Source of the DNA: Pseudoalteromonas sp. A601
Lineage (GTDB): Bacteria; Pseudomonadota; Gammaproteobacteria; Enterobacterales; Alteromonadaceae
Direction of reading: 5' to 3'
Assembly: GCF_002165575.1 (NCBI RefSeq)
Contig: NZ_MXQF01000021.1
Span: forward strand, 1 to 47,614
Length of the DNA: 47,614 bases
Below, in pieces: positions 18,259 to 28,735 of this stretch (its first letter is position 1; each line of letters opens with the position of its first letter). Made by a program: the position numbers and the translations under genes. The notes below the pieces were generated by a model. That model was not told where the DNA came from. It searched no databases and saw only the letters and a list, made by a program, of their open reading frames with translations.

Positions 18259-18306
18259 GTATATTAATTAGATATACAAATTGTAGTGTATCTATTGGAT
18301 ATACAC
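18259..18306 (-). promoter_or_regulatory. Operator palindromes of the toxin-antitoxin pair
   Basis: Two near-palindromes, GTATAT-N7-ATATAC (18259-18277) and GTGTAT-N9-ATACAC (18286-18306), share a GTATAT core and lie 11 to 58 bases before the antitoxin ATG. RHH antitoxins usually bind such tandem sites for autoregulation. Confidence 0.6.
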
Positions 18307-18408
18307 AAAGGTTAAATTATTTTTAATCGTATAGCTCAGGTATATATGGAATAAACACTAAAACGATAGAGATTTTTTTACCCTTAATTTAAATTCCTAC
18401 AAACCATT

Positions 18409-18650
18409 ATGGGGCAGAAACGAACTTACCCGAATGACCTAATGTGGTGGTACCAAGCTGTCTGCGTTTTACCTCTGCGACTTAAATATAATCTTAAGCT
18501 CTTTGTGAATATCACTTAAATGGCTTTCCTACAATTCAGATCACTCAATAACGTAAGAGCTTGATACCGAATGAAAGGTATTTTTTCGTTGGGTTTCGTT
18601 ATACTCAAGCCAACCTACGGCGCTTAATTTAACACAGCGCAAAATTATGG
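18409..18650 (-). repeat. Right, inverted copy of the interspersed repeat
   Basis: Core arms are GTTGGGTT (18588-18595) and AAGCCAAC (18607-18614). On the minus strand the flank reads ATAATTTTGCG...GTTAAATTAA...CCGTAGGTTGG, matching the left copy's ATAATTCTGCG...TTAAATTTAT...CCGTAGGTTGG. The second block (18409-18423) is also shared. It closes the accessory patch next to gltD. No gene is seen from 18307 to 18725. Confidence 0.65.
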
Positions 18651-18675
18651 CTTATGACTATTATCCAACTCATAA

Positions 18676-18703
18676 AAAAAGCAAGCCGGTTGGCTTGCTT
18701 TTT
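18676..18703 (-). terminator. Rho-independent terminator of gltBD
   Basis: AAAAAGCAAGCC (18676-18687) pairs perfectly with GGCTTGCTTTTT (18692-18703) over a 4-nt loop. It lies 23 bases after the gltD stop. Confidence 0.85.
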
Positions 18704-18725
18704 ACATTCTTAAACCTTCAAAGCA

Positions 18726-20150
<1,425 letters not shown>

Positions 20151-23100
20151 TTACTGTGCTTGAACACGAAGTTCTGCACTACTACGAGCGCGATGCCCGA
20201 GTAAACTTTTCACATCACTTGATTTTGGCTTAACTAACTTAAACTTAGGTAAGTAAGCTTCAAAGTTCGCTAAAATATTTTCTGCACGGCTTGAACCTGT
20301 TGACTCTAAGTGCTCTGCAATTAGGCCACGTAGATGCTCTTGGTGAGAACTGAGCTCATCCAATAACACTATTTCAACGAGCTCTGGGTTAATGCGTTTT
20401 TCAAAGTCATTTCGCTCATCTAAAATATACGCAAAACCACCTGTCATACCGGCACCAAAGTTAACGCCAACGCTGCCTAGTACACACACAACACCACCGG
20501 TCATGTATTCGCAGCCGTTATCACCTAAGCCTTCAACAACAGCTTGAACACCTGAGTTACGCACAGCAAAACGCTCACCTGCACAGCCTGCAGCAAATAA
20601 TTTACCGCCTGTTGCACCGTACAAACACGTATTACCGGCAATCGTGGCTTTGTGGCTTTCAAAAGAAGAGCCTAGCGGTGGACGAATAACTAACTTACCG
20701 CCTGCCATGCCTTTGCCAACATAATCGTTCGCATCGCCGACTAACGTCATCTCAAGGCCACCAGCATTCCACACACCAAATGATTGACCAGCAGTACCGT
20801 GCAATTCAATTGATACAGGATCCGCTGCCATACCTTGGTTACCATGTTTATCGGAGATATAGCCCGATAACATTGCGCCCACAGAACGGTCGGTATTACA
20901 AATACGATTAACCAGTGAAATACCTGTGCTTTCGTCAATGGCTTGCTGTGCTTTTTCCAATAACGTTTCGTTTAGTTTACCTAAGTAATGTGACGAATTT
21001 GGCACGCTACAATAAAGCGTTTCACCCGTTGGGTTATTTGGCTGCGCAATCACAGATGATAAATCAATCTTTTGTTGCTTCGCAGTTTTGCCTTCAATCG
21101 CTTCTAGTAAATCTAAACGACCAATTAAATCAGTTAAATTGGCAACACCTAGGCTTGCCATGATTTCACGGGCTTCTTGGGCAATAAACTTAAAGTAGTT
21201 CATCGCCATTTCCGGCAGACCATGGTAATGCTTTTGACGCAGTGTATCGTCTTGTGTTGCAACACCGGTCGCACAGTTGTTTAAGTGACAAATACGTAAG
21301 TATTTACAGCCTAGTGCAACCATAGGTCCAGTACCAAAACCAAAGCTTTCAGCACCTAAAATAGCGGCTTTAATAATGTCTAAACCTGTTTTTAATCCGC
21401 CATCAGTTTGTAGACGAATACGGTGACGTAAGCCATTTTCCACCAATGCTTGTTGGGTCTCTGCAAGACCAAGCTCCCATGGGCTACCCGCATACTTCAC
21501 GGACGTTAATGGACTCGCACCGGTACCACCGTCATAACCAGATATTGTTATTAAATCGGCATAGGCTTTTGCAACACCTGTTGCAATCGTACCCACACCT
21601 GGCTCTGATACGAGTTTGACCGAGATCAGAGCTTTAGGATTTACTTGTTTTAAATCAAAAATTAGCTGGGCTAAATCTTCAATTGAATAAATATCGTGAT
21701 GTGGTGGAGGCGAAATAAGCGTCACACCTGGCACTGAGTAACGTAGCTTAGCGATATACGGGGTTACTTTTTCACCCGGTAATTGACCACCTTCGCCTGG
21801 TTTTGCACCTTGCGCCACTTTGATTTGAATTACATCTGCACTACGTAAGTAATGTGGTGTTACACCAAATCGGCCCGATGCAACTTGCTTAATGCGCGAG
21901 TTTTTCTCAGTGCCGTAACGTAGTTTATCTTCACCACCCTCACCTGAATTTGAGCAACCGCCTAAACGGTTCATCGCAATAGCCAGTGCTTCATGTGCTT
22001 CTGGTGACAACGCACCAATACTCATTGCCGCAGAGTCAAAGCGTTTATATAACTCAGTAGCAGGCTCAACATCATCGATGCTAATGCCTTCTGCTGGTAA
22101 TTTAAGCGCTAGCATGTCACGTAATGTTGAAATTGGGCGCTTATTAACTAAATCGGCATACACGTTGTAATCTGTGTATTCACCAGAGCGCACTGCTTTT
22201 TGCAATGTTTGGATAACGTCTGGGTTATAGGCGTGATACTCACCACCGTGCACATATTTTAGTAAGCCACCGTGGCTTAATAGTTTACGCTTGCTATGTG
22301 CCAGTTTATGAAGTTTGCGTTGATCTTCATCAAAATCGCTAAAACATGCCCCTTTAATGCGACTAGCAACACCTTTAAAGCAAGTATCAACTATCGCGTC
22401 AGACAAGCCGACGGCTTCGAATAACATTGAACAACGATATGACGCAACGGTACTAATCCCCATTTTCGACATAATCTTATAAAGGCCTTTGTTTATCGCG
22501 TTACGATATGCAAGGGTCACTTCACAGTAGCTTTTGTTGATCACTTTAGAGTCGCTCATTGCAACCAGTGATTCATACGCTAGGTATGGGTAAATTGCCG
22601 TTGCACCAAAGCCAATTAAAACCGCAAACTGGTGCGCATCACGTACGCTACCGGTTTCAATAATAATGTTTGACTCACAACGTAAGTTATTATCAACAAG
22701 ACGCTTTTGCACAGCACCCACCGCCATAGCAGCAGGAATTGGTAATTGATTTTCATCAAAATTGCGGTCACTAAGAAACAACATCACACAGCCACCGGCT
22801 GCTTTTTCTTGTGCTTCGTCACAAATACGTGTTACCGCATTGGCTAAACCTTCTTCCTGGCTATAAGTAATATCAATTTTACAGTAGCTGTAGTGAGCTT
22901 GGTCAGCACTAAGTAGCTGCTGCATGTCTGCATACATCAAAATAGGCGTATCAAACTGCAAGCGTTTAGCGTGGCCTGTGGTTTCGTTAAATACGTTTTG
23001 CTCACTACCTATACAGGTAGCCAAAGACATAACGTGATTTTCACGAAGTGGATCAATCGGCGGGTTGGTTACTTGCGCAAATTTTTGGCGGAAGTAATCA

Positions 23101-24608
23101 AACAACGAACGGTTACCCTCAGACAGTACGGCAAACGGTGTATCATCACCCATAGAACCCGTAGCTTCTTGGCCTATTTCACCCATTACACGAATAACAC
23201 TGTCTAGCTCTTCATTAGTAAAGCCAAACATTTTCTGATATTTCAGTAAGGTTTCATCGTCAAATGAACGGTTACCTGCATCTTGCTCGGATAACTTTTC
23301 AAACGGTGTTAACCGTTTAACATTTTCTTCAAGCCAAGCTTTGTATGGGTGGCGTGCTTTTAAATCTTGGTCGATTTCATCAGAGTGCCAAATTTTGCCA
23401 AGTTGGGTATCAATAACAAGAAGCTCACCCGGACCTACGCGGCCTTTTTCAACCACTTCATCGGCGGTGTAATCCCAAATGCCTACTTCTGAGGCAAGTG
23501 TAATAAAGCCATCTTGCGTGATCACATAACGCGCTGGACGTAAACCGTTACGGTCTAGGTTACAGGCTGCAAAGCGACCATCAGACATAACGATACCCGC
23601 AGGGCCATCCCACGGTTCCATATGCATTGAGTTAAAGTCGTAGAATGCACGAAGATCATCATCCATGGCACGGTTTTTCTGCCATGCTGGTGGCACCAGC
23701 ATGCGCATTGCACGGAATAAATCCATACCACCCGCTAAAAATAGCTCAAGCATGTTATCTAGGCTTGATGAATCCGAGCCTGTTTCGTTAACAAATGGCG
23801 CAGCTGATTGTAAATCTGGGATCAGTGGCGATGCAAATTTGTAAGAACGTGCGCGTGCCCACTGGCGGTTACCTTGAATGGTGTTAATTTCACCATTATG
23901 CGCTAAATAACGGAACGGTTGGGCAAGAGGCCAACGCGGTTGTGTATTTGTTGAAAAACGTTGGTGAAAAACACAAATCGCACTGGTCATGCGAATATCA
24001 GCTAAGTCTAGATAAAAGTTAGGTAAATCTACCGGCATCATTAAGCCTTTGTAGATAGTCACAAGCCCTGACAAGCTGGCAATATAAAACCCGTCATCTT
24101 CGCTTAAACGTTTTTCAGCACGACGACGTGCCACATATAAACGACGCTCTAAATCTTTTGGACGCCAACCTTCAGGTGCATTAATAAAAATCTGTTCGAA
24201 GTTTGGTAATTGTTTTTTGGCAATAGGCCCTAAACATGAAGCATCTGTAGGTACGACACGCCAACCTTTAATATTCAGTGTTTCTTTTTCGAGTTCTTCA
24301 CTCAATATATCTTTTGCGGTTTGTGCTAATACAGGATCTGGATTTAAGAAAATCATGCCTACTGCATAATTCTTACCTAGATGCCAATTGTTCTCAGCTG
24401 CGATCGCGCGAAAAAAGCTATCTGGTTTTTGTAATAATAAACCACAGCCATCGCCTGTTTTACCATCGGCAGAGATACCACCACGGTGTTCCATACGGTC
24501 AAGACCAGTGATCGCCGTTCTTATTAAGCGATGACTAGCTTGACCATTGACCTGGGCTATTAAGCCAAAGCCACAATTATCTTTTTCTAATTTTGAGTCG
24601 TATAACAT
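20151..24608 (-). CDS. gltB: Glutamate synthase (NADPH) large subunit
   Basis: Makes glutamate from glutamine and 2-oxoglutarate, the main ammonium assimilation route together with glutamine synthetase. It has 1485 residues, as in other bacteria. The N-terminal class II glutaminase starts at Cys12 (DNCGFGL), so an 11-residue propeptide would be cleaved. The central domain, the FMN synthase domain (GEGGEDKLRYG, SGYDGGTGASPL, QTDGGLKTG), the 3Fe-4S cysteines (GCKYLRICHLNNCATGVATQ) and the C-terminal GXGXG helix (GVNFGAGMTGGFAYI) follow in order. Confidence 0.97.
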   Translation of the reverse strand: MLYDSKLEKDNCGFGLIAQVNGQASHRLIRTAITGLDRMEHRGGISADGKTGDGCGLLLQKPDSFFRAIAAENNWHLGKNYAVGMIFLNPDPVLAQTAKDILSEELEKETLNIKGWRVVPTDASCLGPIAKKQLPNFEQIFINAPEGWRPKDLERRLYVARRRAEKRLSEDDGFYIASLSGLVTIYKGLMMPVDLPNFYLDLADIRMTSAICVFHQRFSTNTQPRWPLAQPFRYLAHNGEINTIQGNRQWARARSYKFASPLIPDLQSAAPFVNETGSDSSSLDNMLELFLAGGMDLFRAMRMLVPPAWQKNRAMDDDLRAFYDFNSMHMEPWDGPAGIVMSDGRFAACNLDRNGLRPARYVITQDGFITLASEVGIWDYTADEVVEKGRVGPGELLVIDTQLGKIWHSDEIDQDLKARHPYKAWLEENVKRLTPFEKLSEQDAGNRSFDDETLLKYQKMFGFTNEELDSVIRVMGEIGQEATGSMGDDTPFAVLSEGNRSLFDYFRQKFAQVTNPPIDPLRENHVMSLATCIGSEQNVFNETTGHAKRLQFDTPILMYADMQQLLSADQAHYSYCKIDITYSQEEGLANAVTRICDEAQEKAAGGCVMLFLSDRNFDENQLPIPAAMAVGAVQKRLVDNNLRCESNIIIETGSVRDAHQFAVLIGFGATAIYPYLAYESLVAMSDSKVINKSYCEVTLAYRNAINKGLYKIMSKMGISTVASYRCSMLFEAVGLSDAIVDTCFKGVASRIKGACFSDFDEDQRKLHKLAHSKRKLLSHGGLLKYVHGGEYHAYNPDVIQTLQKAVRSGEYTDYNVYADLVNKRPISTLRDMLALKLPAEGISIDDVEPATELYKRFDSAAMSIGALSPEAHEALAIAMNRLGGCSNSGEGGEDKLRYGTEKNSRIKQVASGRFGVTPHYLRSADVIQIKVAQGAKPGEGGQLPGEKVTPYIAKLRYSVPGVTLISPPPHHDIYSIEDLAQLIFDLKQVNPKALISVKLVSEPGVGTIATGVAKAYADLITISGYDGGTGASPLTSVKYAGSPWELGLAETQQALVENGLRHRIRLQTDGGLKTGLDIIKAAILGAESFGFGTGPMVALGCKYLRICHLNNCATGVATQDDTLRQKHYHGLPEMAMNYFKFIAQEAREIMASLGVANLTDLIGRLDLLEAIEGKTAKQQKIDLSSVIAQPNNPTGETLYCSVPNSSHYLGKLNETLLEKAQQAIDESTGISLVNRICNTDRSVGAMLSGYISDKHGNQGMAADPVSIELHGTAGQSFGVWNAGGLEMTLVGDANDYVGKGMAGGKLVIRPPLGSSFESHKATIAGNTCLYGATGGKLFAAGCAGERFAVRNSGVQAVVEGLGDNGCEYMTGGVVCVLGSVGVNFGAGMTGGFAYILDERNDFEKRINPELVEIVLLDELSSHQEHLRGLIAEHLESTGSSRAENILANFEAYLPKFKLVKPKSSDVKSLLGHRARSSAELRVQAQ

Positions 24609-25154
24609 AGACCCCTCCCCTTGCTACAACAGCTAGCTATTAAAGATCTTCTCGACGGTTTGCTAGCAGACGGTCAAAACTATCGCCTATCGTATGTAGA
24701 GTCAATAAATTTTGAATACATATTCACATTCTTGAATATTTCTCACTTAAGCGCAACTTTTATATTTCATGCCATTTTTTAACATTTAGCGCCTTTTTAG
24801 CCATTATTTTTTTATGACACTGGTGTCATATTTAACAAGTTGTAAAAAAAGCTACACTCAAAATATCCAGTTTACGTAAACGTAAAGCGCTGCGATTAGT
24901 GAATAATTATTCACCGAAGCGTTTTAGTAACACCAACACAAGGGCCAAGGTTCAACTCAATCACCTGTCTGAAAAACCTAAAAAACACGGACAGTTAGAG
25001 TAATCACCCACATTTTAAAATTAAGTCACTTATTGCTAGCAAGTTAATTAATGCATAAATATAAACTTGCCAGTTATTTTTTGCATAGATTACGCATAAA
25101 TTAGTGTGATTTACTGAGCGTGCTGTGTAACGCACAGGTAAAGCTCGTCATTAA
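24609..25154. other. Long divergent intergenic region, gltB to export cluster
   Basis: About 550 bases without a gene. It must hold the gltB promoter on the minus strand, which I could not place with confidence. It contains the 18-bp palindrome listed separately and a GACGGT direct repeat near 24653-24675. No RNA gene was recognised. Confidence 0.5.
24813..24830. promoter_or_regulatory. Perfect 18-bp palindrome, probable operator
   Basis: TATGACACTGGTGTCATA is a perfect inverted repeat about 205 bases upstream of gltB and 480 upstream of the first ORF of the export cluster. The form TGACAC-N2-GTGTCA is typical of a dimeric helix-turn-helix regulator site. The regulator is unknown. Confidence 0.5.
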
Positions 25155-25191
25155 AAGTGTCCGCGGCGGACACTTAATCTGTCCGCGGACA
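25155..25191 (+). promoter_or_regulatory. Paired TGTCCGC palindromes, probable activator sites
   Basis: Site 1 (25155-25175) is a 21-bp perfect palindrome whose arms read AAGTGTCCGC around a central G. Site 2 (25180-25191) is TGTCCGCGGACA. They share the half-site TGTCCGC, and their centres are about 20.5 bp apart, roughly two helical turns. They lie 56-92 bases before the weak -24 element, a fitting place for binding by the cluster's own NtrC-type regulator. Confidence 0.65.
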
Positions 25192-25245
25192 CTCTTAGAA
25201 TTCATCAAAATTAAAAATAACCTTAAAATACAACGACTTGCAAAT

Positions 25246-25261
25246 CGGCATGATATTCGAA
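25246..25261 (+). promoter_or_regulatory. Possible sigma-54 promoter of the export cluster
   Basis: CGGCATG (25246-25252), four bases, then TCGAA (25257-25261), compared with TGGCACG-N4-TTGCA. The GGCA core fits, but the -12 GC reads GA, so the match is weak. It is listed because of the palindromes upstream, the NtrC-type regulator encoded downstream and the correct distance to the first ORF. Confidence 0.3.
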
Positions 25262-25294
25262 TAGTAAAGAGTAAGTTTTTAACAGGACACTATT

Positions 25295-25375
25295 ATGTTT
25301 ACTCTCAGTTTATTTTTAATCTCACCTATTACCATGTTTGCAGTGAGTTTGATGATTTCGTATCTCGAAGATTAA
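25295..25375 (+). CDS. 26-residue hydrophobic peptide ORF at the head of the export operon
   Basis: A short ORF of 26 codons plus stop. The ATG is preceded by AGGAC at good spacing, the same ribosome-site form used by the adaptor and ATPase genes. The peptide begins MFTLSLFLISP and ends SYLED: one predicted membrane helix with an acidic tail. Its stop is 23 bases before the adaptor ATG, so the two may be translationally coupled. It could be a small membrane protein or a leader peptide. Unrecognised; evidence rests on ribosome site, position and composition. Confidence 0.5.
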   Translation: MFTLSLFLISPITMFAVSLMISYLED

Positions 25376-25398
25376 ACACAATAAAAATAGGACGCCTC

Positions 25399-26652
25399 AT
25401 GATTAAAGATACTAGCGCGCAGGATATTTCTGTAAGCAAGCGCAAAAATTATAAAAAGCCATTAGTGATACTAATCGCGCTATTGGCATTCGTTGCCTTA
25501 TGTGTAAAGGCATTTATGGGAACGGAGCAAGGTACAATATCAGTAGCTAGAAACACCTTACAAATTGCACCTGTCAGTTTAAAAACTCTAACAAGAGATG
25601 TTTCTGCCAGTGGTAAAGTTGTTGCGGCCAATGCACCTAAAGTGTATAGCCCTGAACGTGGTTATGTAGATTTGCACGTCAAAGCCGGTGACAAAGTGAG
25701 TGAAAATGCGGTGATTGCAATAGTAGACAGCCCCGAACTTACCAATGAGCTCAAGCAACAACAGTCCGTATTAGCTCGCCTTGAGGGTGAATTACAACGT
25801 AAACATTTAGAAGCTAGACGACAAAAACTGAGCTTAACTAAAGCATTGGATCTCGCGCAAGTAGAACTCAACGCCGCAGATAGAGAAAACCGCCGCGCAA
25901 AGTTATCAATCGAAAAAAGTTTGATCAGCCAAATTGATTTAGAAAAAGCGGTGGATGATCTCGCCCGTGCAAAGCTCTCGTACAAACATGCCGAGCAAGA
26001 AGTTGCGCTTGCTAATGATACACTCGCTTTTGAACTACAAGCCGCAGAGCGTGATCTCACACGCCAACAACTCATTGTTGATGAATTAAACCGTCAAGTT
26101 AGCAATTTAACCATCAAAGCAAGTGTAACGGGGATTGTTGGTAATCTTTTAGTGCAACAAAAAGAGGCTGTAACTCAAAGCCAACCTCTAATGACACTGG
26201 TTGATTTAAGTAACTTTGAGGCCCAGCTGCAAGTACCTGAAAGCTATGCAAATGAACTTGGCCTCGGGATGGAAGTTGAATTGTTACTAGGTGCAAGAAA
26301 GGTAACCGGTACGCTCTCTGCAATTTCGCCAGAGGTAAATAACCGCGAGGTTACAACCCGAGTAAGATTTAATAAAGCACTCTCAGGCATTCGCCAAAAC
26401 CAGCGATTGACCGCACGCATTCTATTAGAGAACCGTGACAATGTTTTACAAGTACAACGTGGCGCATTTATGCAACAAGGTGGAACCCACGTATACAAAG
26501 TCAGCGGTGATACTGCAAAGCGTGTAGATATAACTATCGGTGCAACCAGTATTAATGCCGTTGAGCTAATTGCCGGTGTAGAGCCTGGCGATGAGCTTAT
26601 CATCTCAAGCTATGACAATTTTAAAAACGCGTCAACATTACTACTTCGCTAG
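25399..26652 (+). CDS. HlyD/MacA-type periplasmic adaptor of an ABC export system
   Basis: Membrane-fusion protein linking an inner-membrane transporter to the outer membrane or periplasm. It has 417 residues from ATG 25399 (AGGACG ribosome site); the open frame runs 93 codons further up, but that part is the operon leader. One N-terminal membrane helix (about 20-40), the first lipoyl half (SPERGYVDLHVKAGDKVSENAVIAIVDS), a long alpha-helical hairpin (about 110-230), the second lipoyl half (LTIKASVTGIVGNLLVQQKEAVTQSQPL), then beta-barrel and membrane-proximal domains. It is followed by an ATPase and two permeases in one direction. Confidence 0.88.
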   Translation: MIKDTSAQDISVSKRKNYKKPLVILIALLAFVALCVKAFMGTEQGTISVARNTLQIAPVSLKTLTRDVSASGKVVAANAPKVYSPERGYVDLHVKAGDKVSENAVIAIVDSPELTNELKQQQSVLARLEGELQRKHLEARRQKLSLTKALDLAQVELNAADRENRRAKLSIEKSLISQIDLEKAVDDLARAKLSYKHAEQEVALANDTLAFELQAAERDLTRQQLIVDELNRQVSNLTIKASVTGIVGNLLVQQKEAVTQSQPLMTLVDLSNFEAQLQVPESYANELGLGMEVELLLGARKVTGTLSAISPEVNNREVTTRVRFNKALSGIRQNQRLTARILLENRDNVLQVQRGAFMQQGGTHVYKVSGDTAKRVDITIGATSINAVELIAGVEPGDELIISSYDNFKNASTLLLR

Positions 26653-26697
26653 TAAAAGTATGCTGTGTATAAACAGGACAATAAAAAGGACAAACCC

Positions 26698-27408
26698 ATG
26701 TTAAAAATGAACAACATTAGTAAAATATACCAAACCGAAATGGTGCAAACTCACGCTTTACGCGACTTCAGCTTACAAGTAGATGAAGGTGAATTCATTG
26801 CAGTAACAGGCCCTAGCGGCTCAGGTAAAACCACCTTTTTAAATATTGCGGGCATGTTAGAACCATTTTCTGAAGGTGAGTATTTACTAGACGGTATAGA
26901 TGTAGGTAAATTAAACGATAATCAACGGGCTGATGTTCGCAATCAAAAAATTGGCTTTATCTTCCAAGGGTTCAATTTAATCCCCGACCTTAATTTATTC
27001 GAAAACATTGAAGTACCACTGCGCTACAGAGGCATTAAAGCCAATGAACGTAAACGTCGTATAGAACAATGCCTTGAACAAGTTGGCCTTGCATCACGCG
27101 CTAAGCACTTACCACAGCAGTTATCTGGTGGCCAACAACAGCGCGTAGCCATAGCAAGAGCCCTCGCTGGTGAGCCACGTTTTTTACTTGCAGATGAGCC
27201 AACGGGTAACCTTGATAGCCTAATGGCACGCCAAGTGATGGAGTTACTTGAGCAAATAAATCGTGACGGCGCCACCATTGTGATGGTGACCCACGACCCT
27301 GAACTTGCCCGTCGTGCACCGCGCAATATTCAAGTGGTTGACGGCCAACTGGCTGATTTTACCTTATATCAAGGTACACAAAATCTTAAAAATGCGGCTG
27401 GAGTGTAA
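26698..27408 (+). CDS. ABC transporter ATPase, MacB/LolD type
   Basis: It has 236 residues from ATG 26698 (AAAGGACAAACCC before it; an in-frame GTG at 26665 is less likely). Walker A GPSGSGKT is at 38-45, the Q-loop is in GFIFQGFNLIPDLNLFENIEVPL, the signature is LSGGQQQRVAIARAL, Walker B is FLLADEPTGNLD and the H-loop is MVTHDPELARR. The Q-loop and signature wording belong to the MacB/LolD class that powers FtsX-type permeases rather than import. It is followed after 3 bases by the first permease. Confidence 0.93.
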   Translation: MLKMNNISKIYQTEMVQTHALRDFSLQVDEGEFIAVTGPSGSGKTTFLNIAGMLEPFSEGEYLLDGIDVGKLNDNQRADVRNQKIGFIFQGFNLIPDLNLFENIEVPLRYRGIKANERKRRIEQCLEQVGLASRAKHLPQQLSGGQQQRVAIARALAGEPRFLLADEPTGNLDSLMARQVMELLEQINRDGATIVMVTHDPELARRAPRNIQVVDGQLADFTLYQGTQNLKNAAGV

Positions 27409-27411
27409 CTT

Positions 27412-28725
27412 ATGCTACTACATTATCTCGATTTAAGTTGGCGCAGCTTCAAGCGCACACCTTTAGTGAGCTTTTTAATGGTACTGGCGATAGCCATTGG
27501 TATCGGCATAACCATGACCAGTTTAAGTGTTTATCACATGATGTCGGCAGACCCCATCCCGCATAAGAGCAGTCAATTGTATAATGTACAGCTGCAAACC
27601 ATGGATGAAGGCCATACTTGGTGGACGGGTGACGATATTCCTATGCAACTGACTTATCAAGATGCAGAAAATTTATACAACGCCCCTATTCCTGACAAAA
27701 AAGTGGCCATGATGCGCACGGGCTTTTCGGTGTATTTAGACTCGGATGAAGTGAAGCCGTTTATTAGCAACGCCCGCATGACCACACCTGATTTTTTTAA
27801 CATGTTTGATGTGTCATTTATTTATGGCGGTGTTTGGAGTGAGCAACAAGAACAATCTGCAGCCCCTGTTGTGGTGATTTCAAAAGAGCTGAACGATAAG
27901 TTGTTTGCGGGTGAAAACTCAATTGGTAAGCTAGTTTATCTCGATGACGATAGCTATCAAGTTGTTGGTGTGATTAATGACTGGCCTCTCAACCTTAAAT
28001 ATTATGACTTAAATAACGGGGCTTTTAACAAAGTAGAGGATTTATTTTTACCCTTTAGTTTAATCAAAGCAAAAGAGCTTAATAGCTGGGGCAACAGTAA
28101 TGGCTGGAAATATGAAAATATCCGAAATTTTGCCGACCGGTTGCAATCTGAACAAGTGTGGATTCAATTTTGGGCACAGCTTGATACAACAGAGCAAAAA
28201 ACAGCATACGGTAATTACCTCACATCTTACATTGAAGAGCAAAAAAAACGAGGCCGCTTCACCCGCGAAAAGCCTGAATATAGCCTGCGTGATGTAAATC
28301 AATGGATGGAGTACAACAATGTGGTCAGTGAAGATAATAAAATACTGGTTGGTCTAAGCTTTATGTTTTTAGCGGTGTGTTTAGCCAATATTTTAGGGCT
28401 ACTTCTTGCCAAATTTTTACGCCGCGCACCTGAGGTGGGTGTACGCCGAGCACTTGGAGCCAGTAAACGACAAGTTTTTCTACAGCACTTGGTTGAAGTG
28501 GCGATGCTTGGTTTTATCGGCGGTTTGCTCGGTATTGTACTTGCACAAGTTGGCCTGCTCGGCGTAAGACAAAGTTACAATTACTACGCTAATCTCGCTA
28601 CGATGGATTTAACCATGTTATTGAGTGCACCCGTTATCGCGATAACAACATGCATTATTGCTGGACTATACCCTGCATGGCTAGTATGTAAAACCAACCC
28701 TGCTATTTATCTTAAGAGCCAATAA
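27412..28725 (+). CDS. MacB/FtsX-type ABC permease 1
   Basis: It has 437 residues with the MacB layout: one N-terminal membrane helix (about 14-35), a large periplasmic domain (about 40-310), and three C-terminal helices. The FtsX-type motif VGVRRALGASKRQVFLQHLVEVAMLGFIGG marks the cytoplasmic coupling segment. Such permeases do not pump through the membrane but drive substrates from the periplasmic side by mechanotransmission. It is probably a heterodimer partner of the next gene, since both are single-copy permeases without a fused ATPase. Confidence 0.88.
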   Translation: MLLHYLDLSWRSFKRTPLVSFLMVLAIAIGIGITMTSLSVYHMMSADPIPHKSSQLYNVQLQTMDEGHTWWTGDDIPMQLTYQDAENLYNAPIPDKKVAMMRTGFSVYLDSDEVKPFISNARMTTPDFFNMFDVSFIYGGVWSEQQEQSAAPVVVISKELNDKLFAGENSIGKLVYLDDDSYQVVGVINDWPLNLKYYDLNNGAFNKVEDLFLPFSLIKAKELNSWGNSNGWKYENIRNFADRLQSEQVWIQFWAQLDTTEQKTAYGNYLTSYIEEQKKRGRFTREKPEYSLRDVNQWMEYNNVVSEDNKILVGLSFMFLAVCLANILGLLLAKFLRRAPEVGVRRALGASKRQVFLQHLVEVAMLGFIGGLLGIVLAQVGLLGVRQSYNYYANLATMDLTMLLSAPVIAITTCIIAGLYPAWLVCKTNPAIYLKSQ

Positions 28726-28735
28726 GGAGCCACTC

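Noticed and set aside
24958..24998. CTGTCTG ... CGGACAG inverted pair upstream of the export operon
   Set aside because: The arms are short and imperfect over 20 bases of spacing, so they were not counted as a third TGTCCGC site.
25120..25398. 93-codon N-terminal extension of the HlyD-type adaptor
   Set aside because: It translates palindromic operator DNA and the leader. ATG 25399 has a ribosome site and is followed by a normal membrane anchor.
25662..26603. Long minus-strand ORFs within the adaptor gene
   Set aside because: Serine- and cysteine-rich shadow translations of a coiled-coil coding region; no homology.
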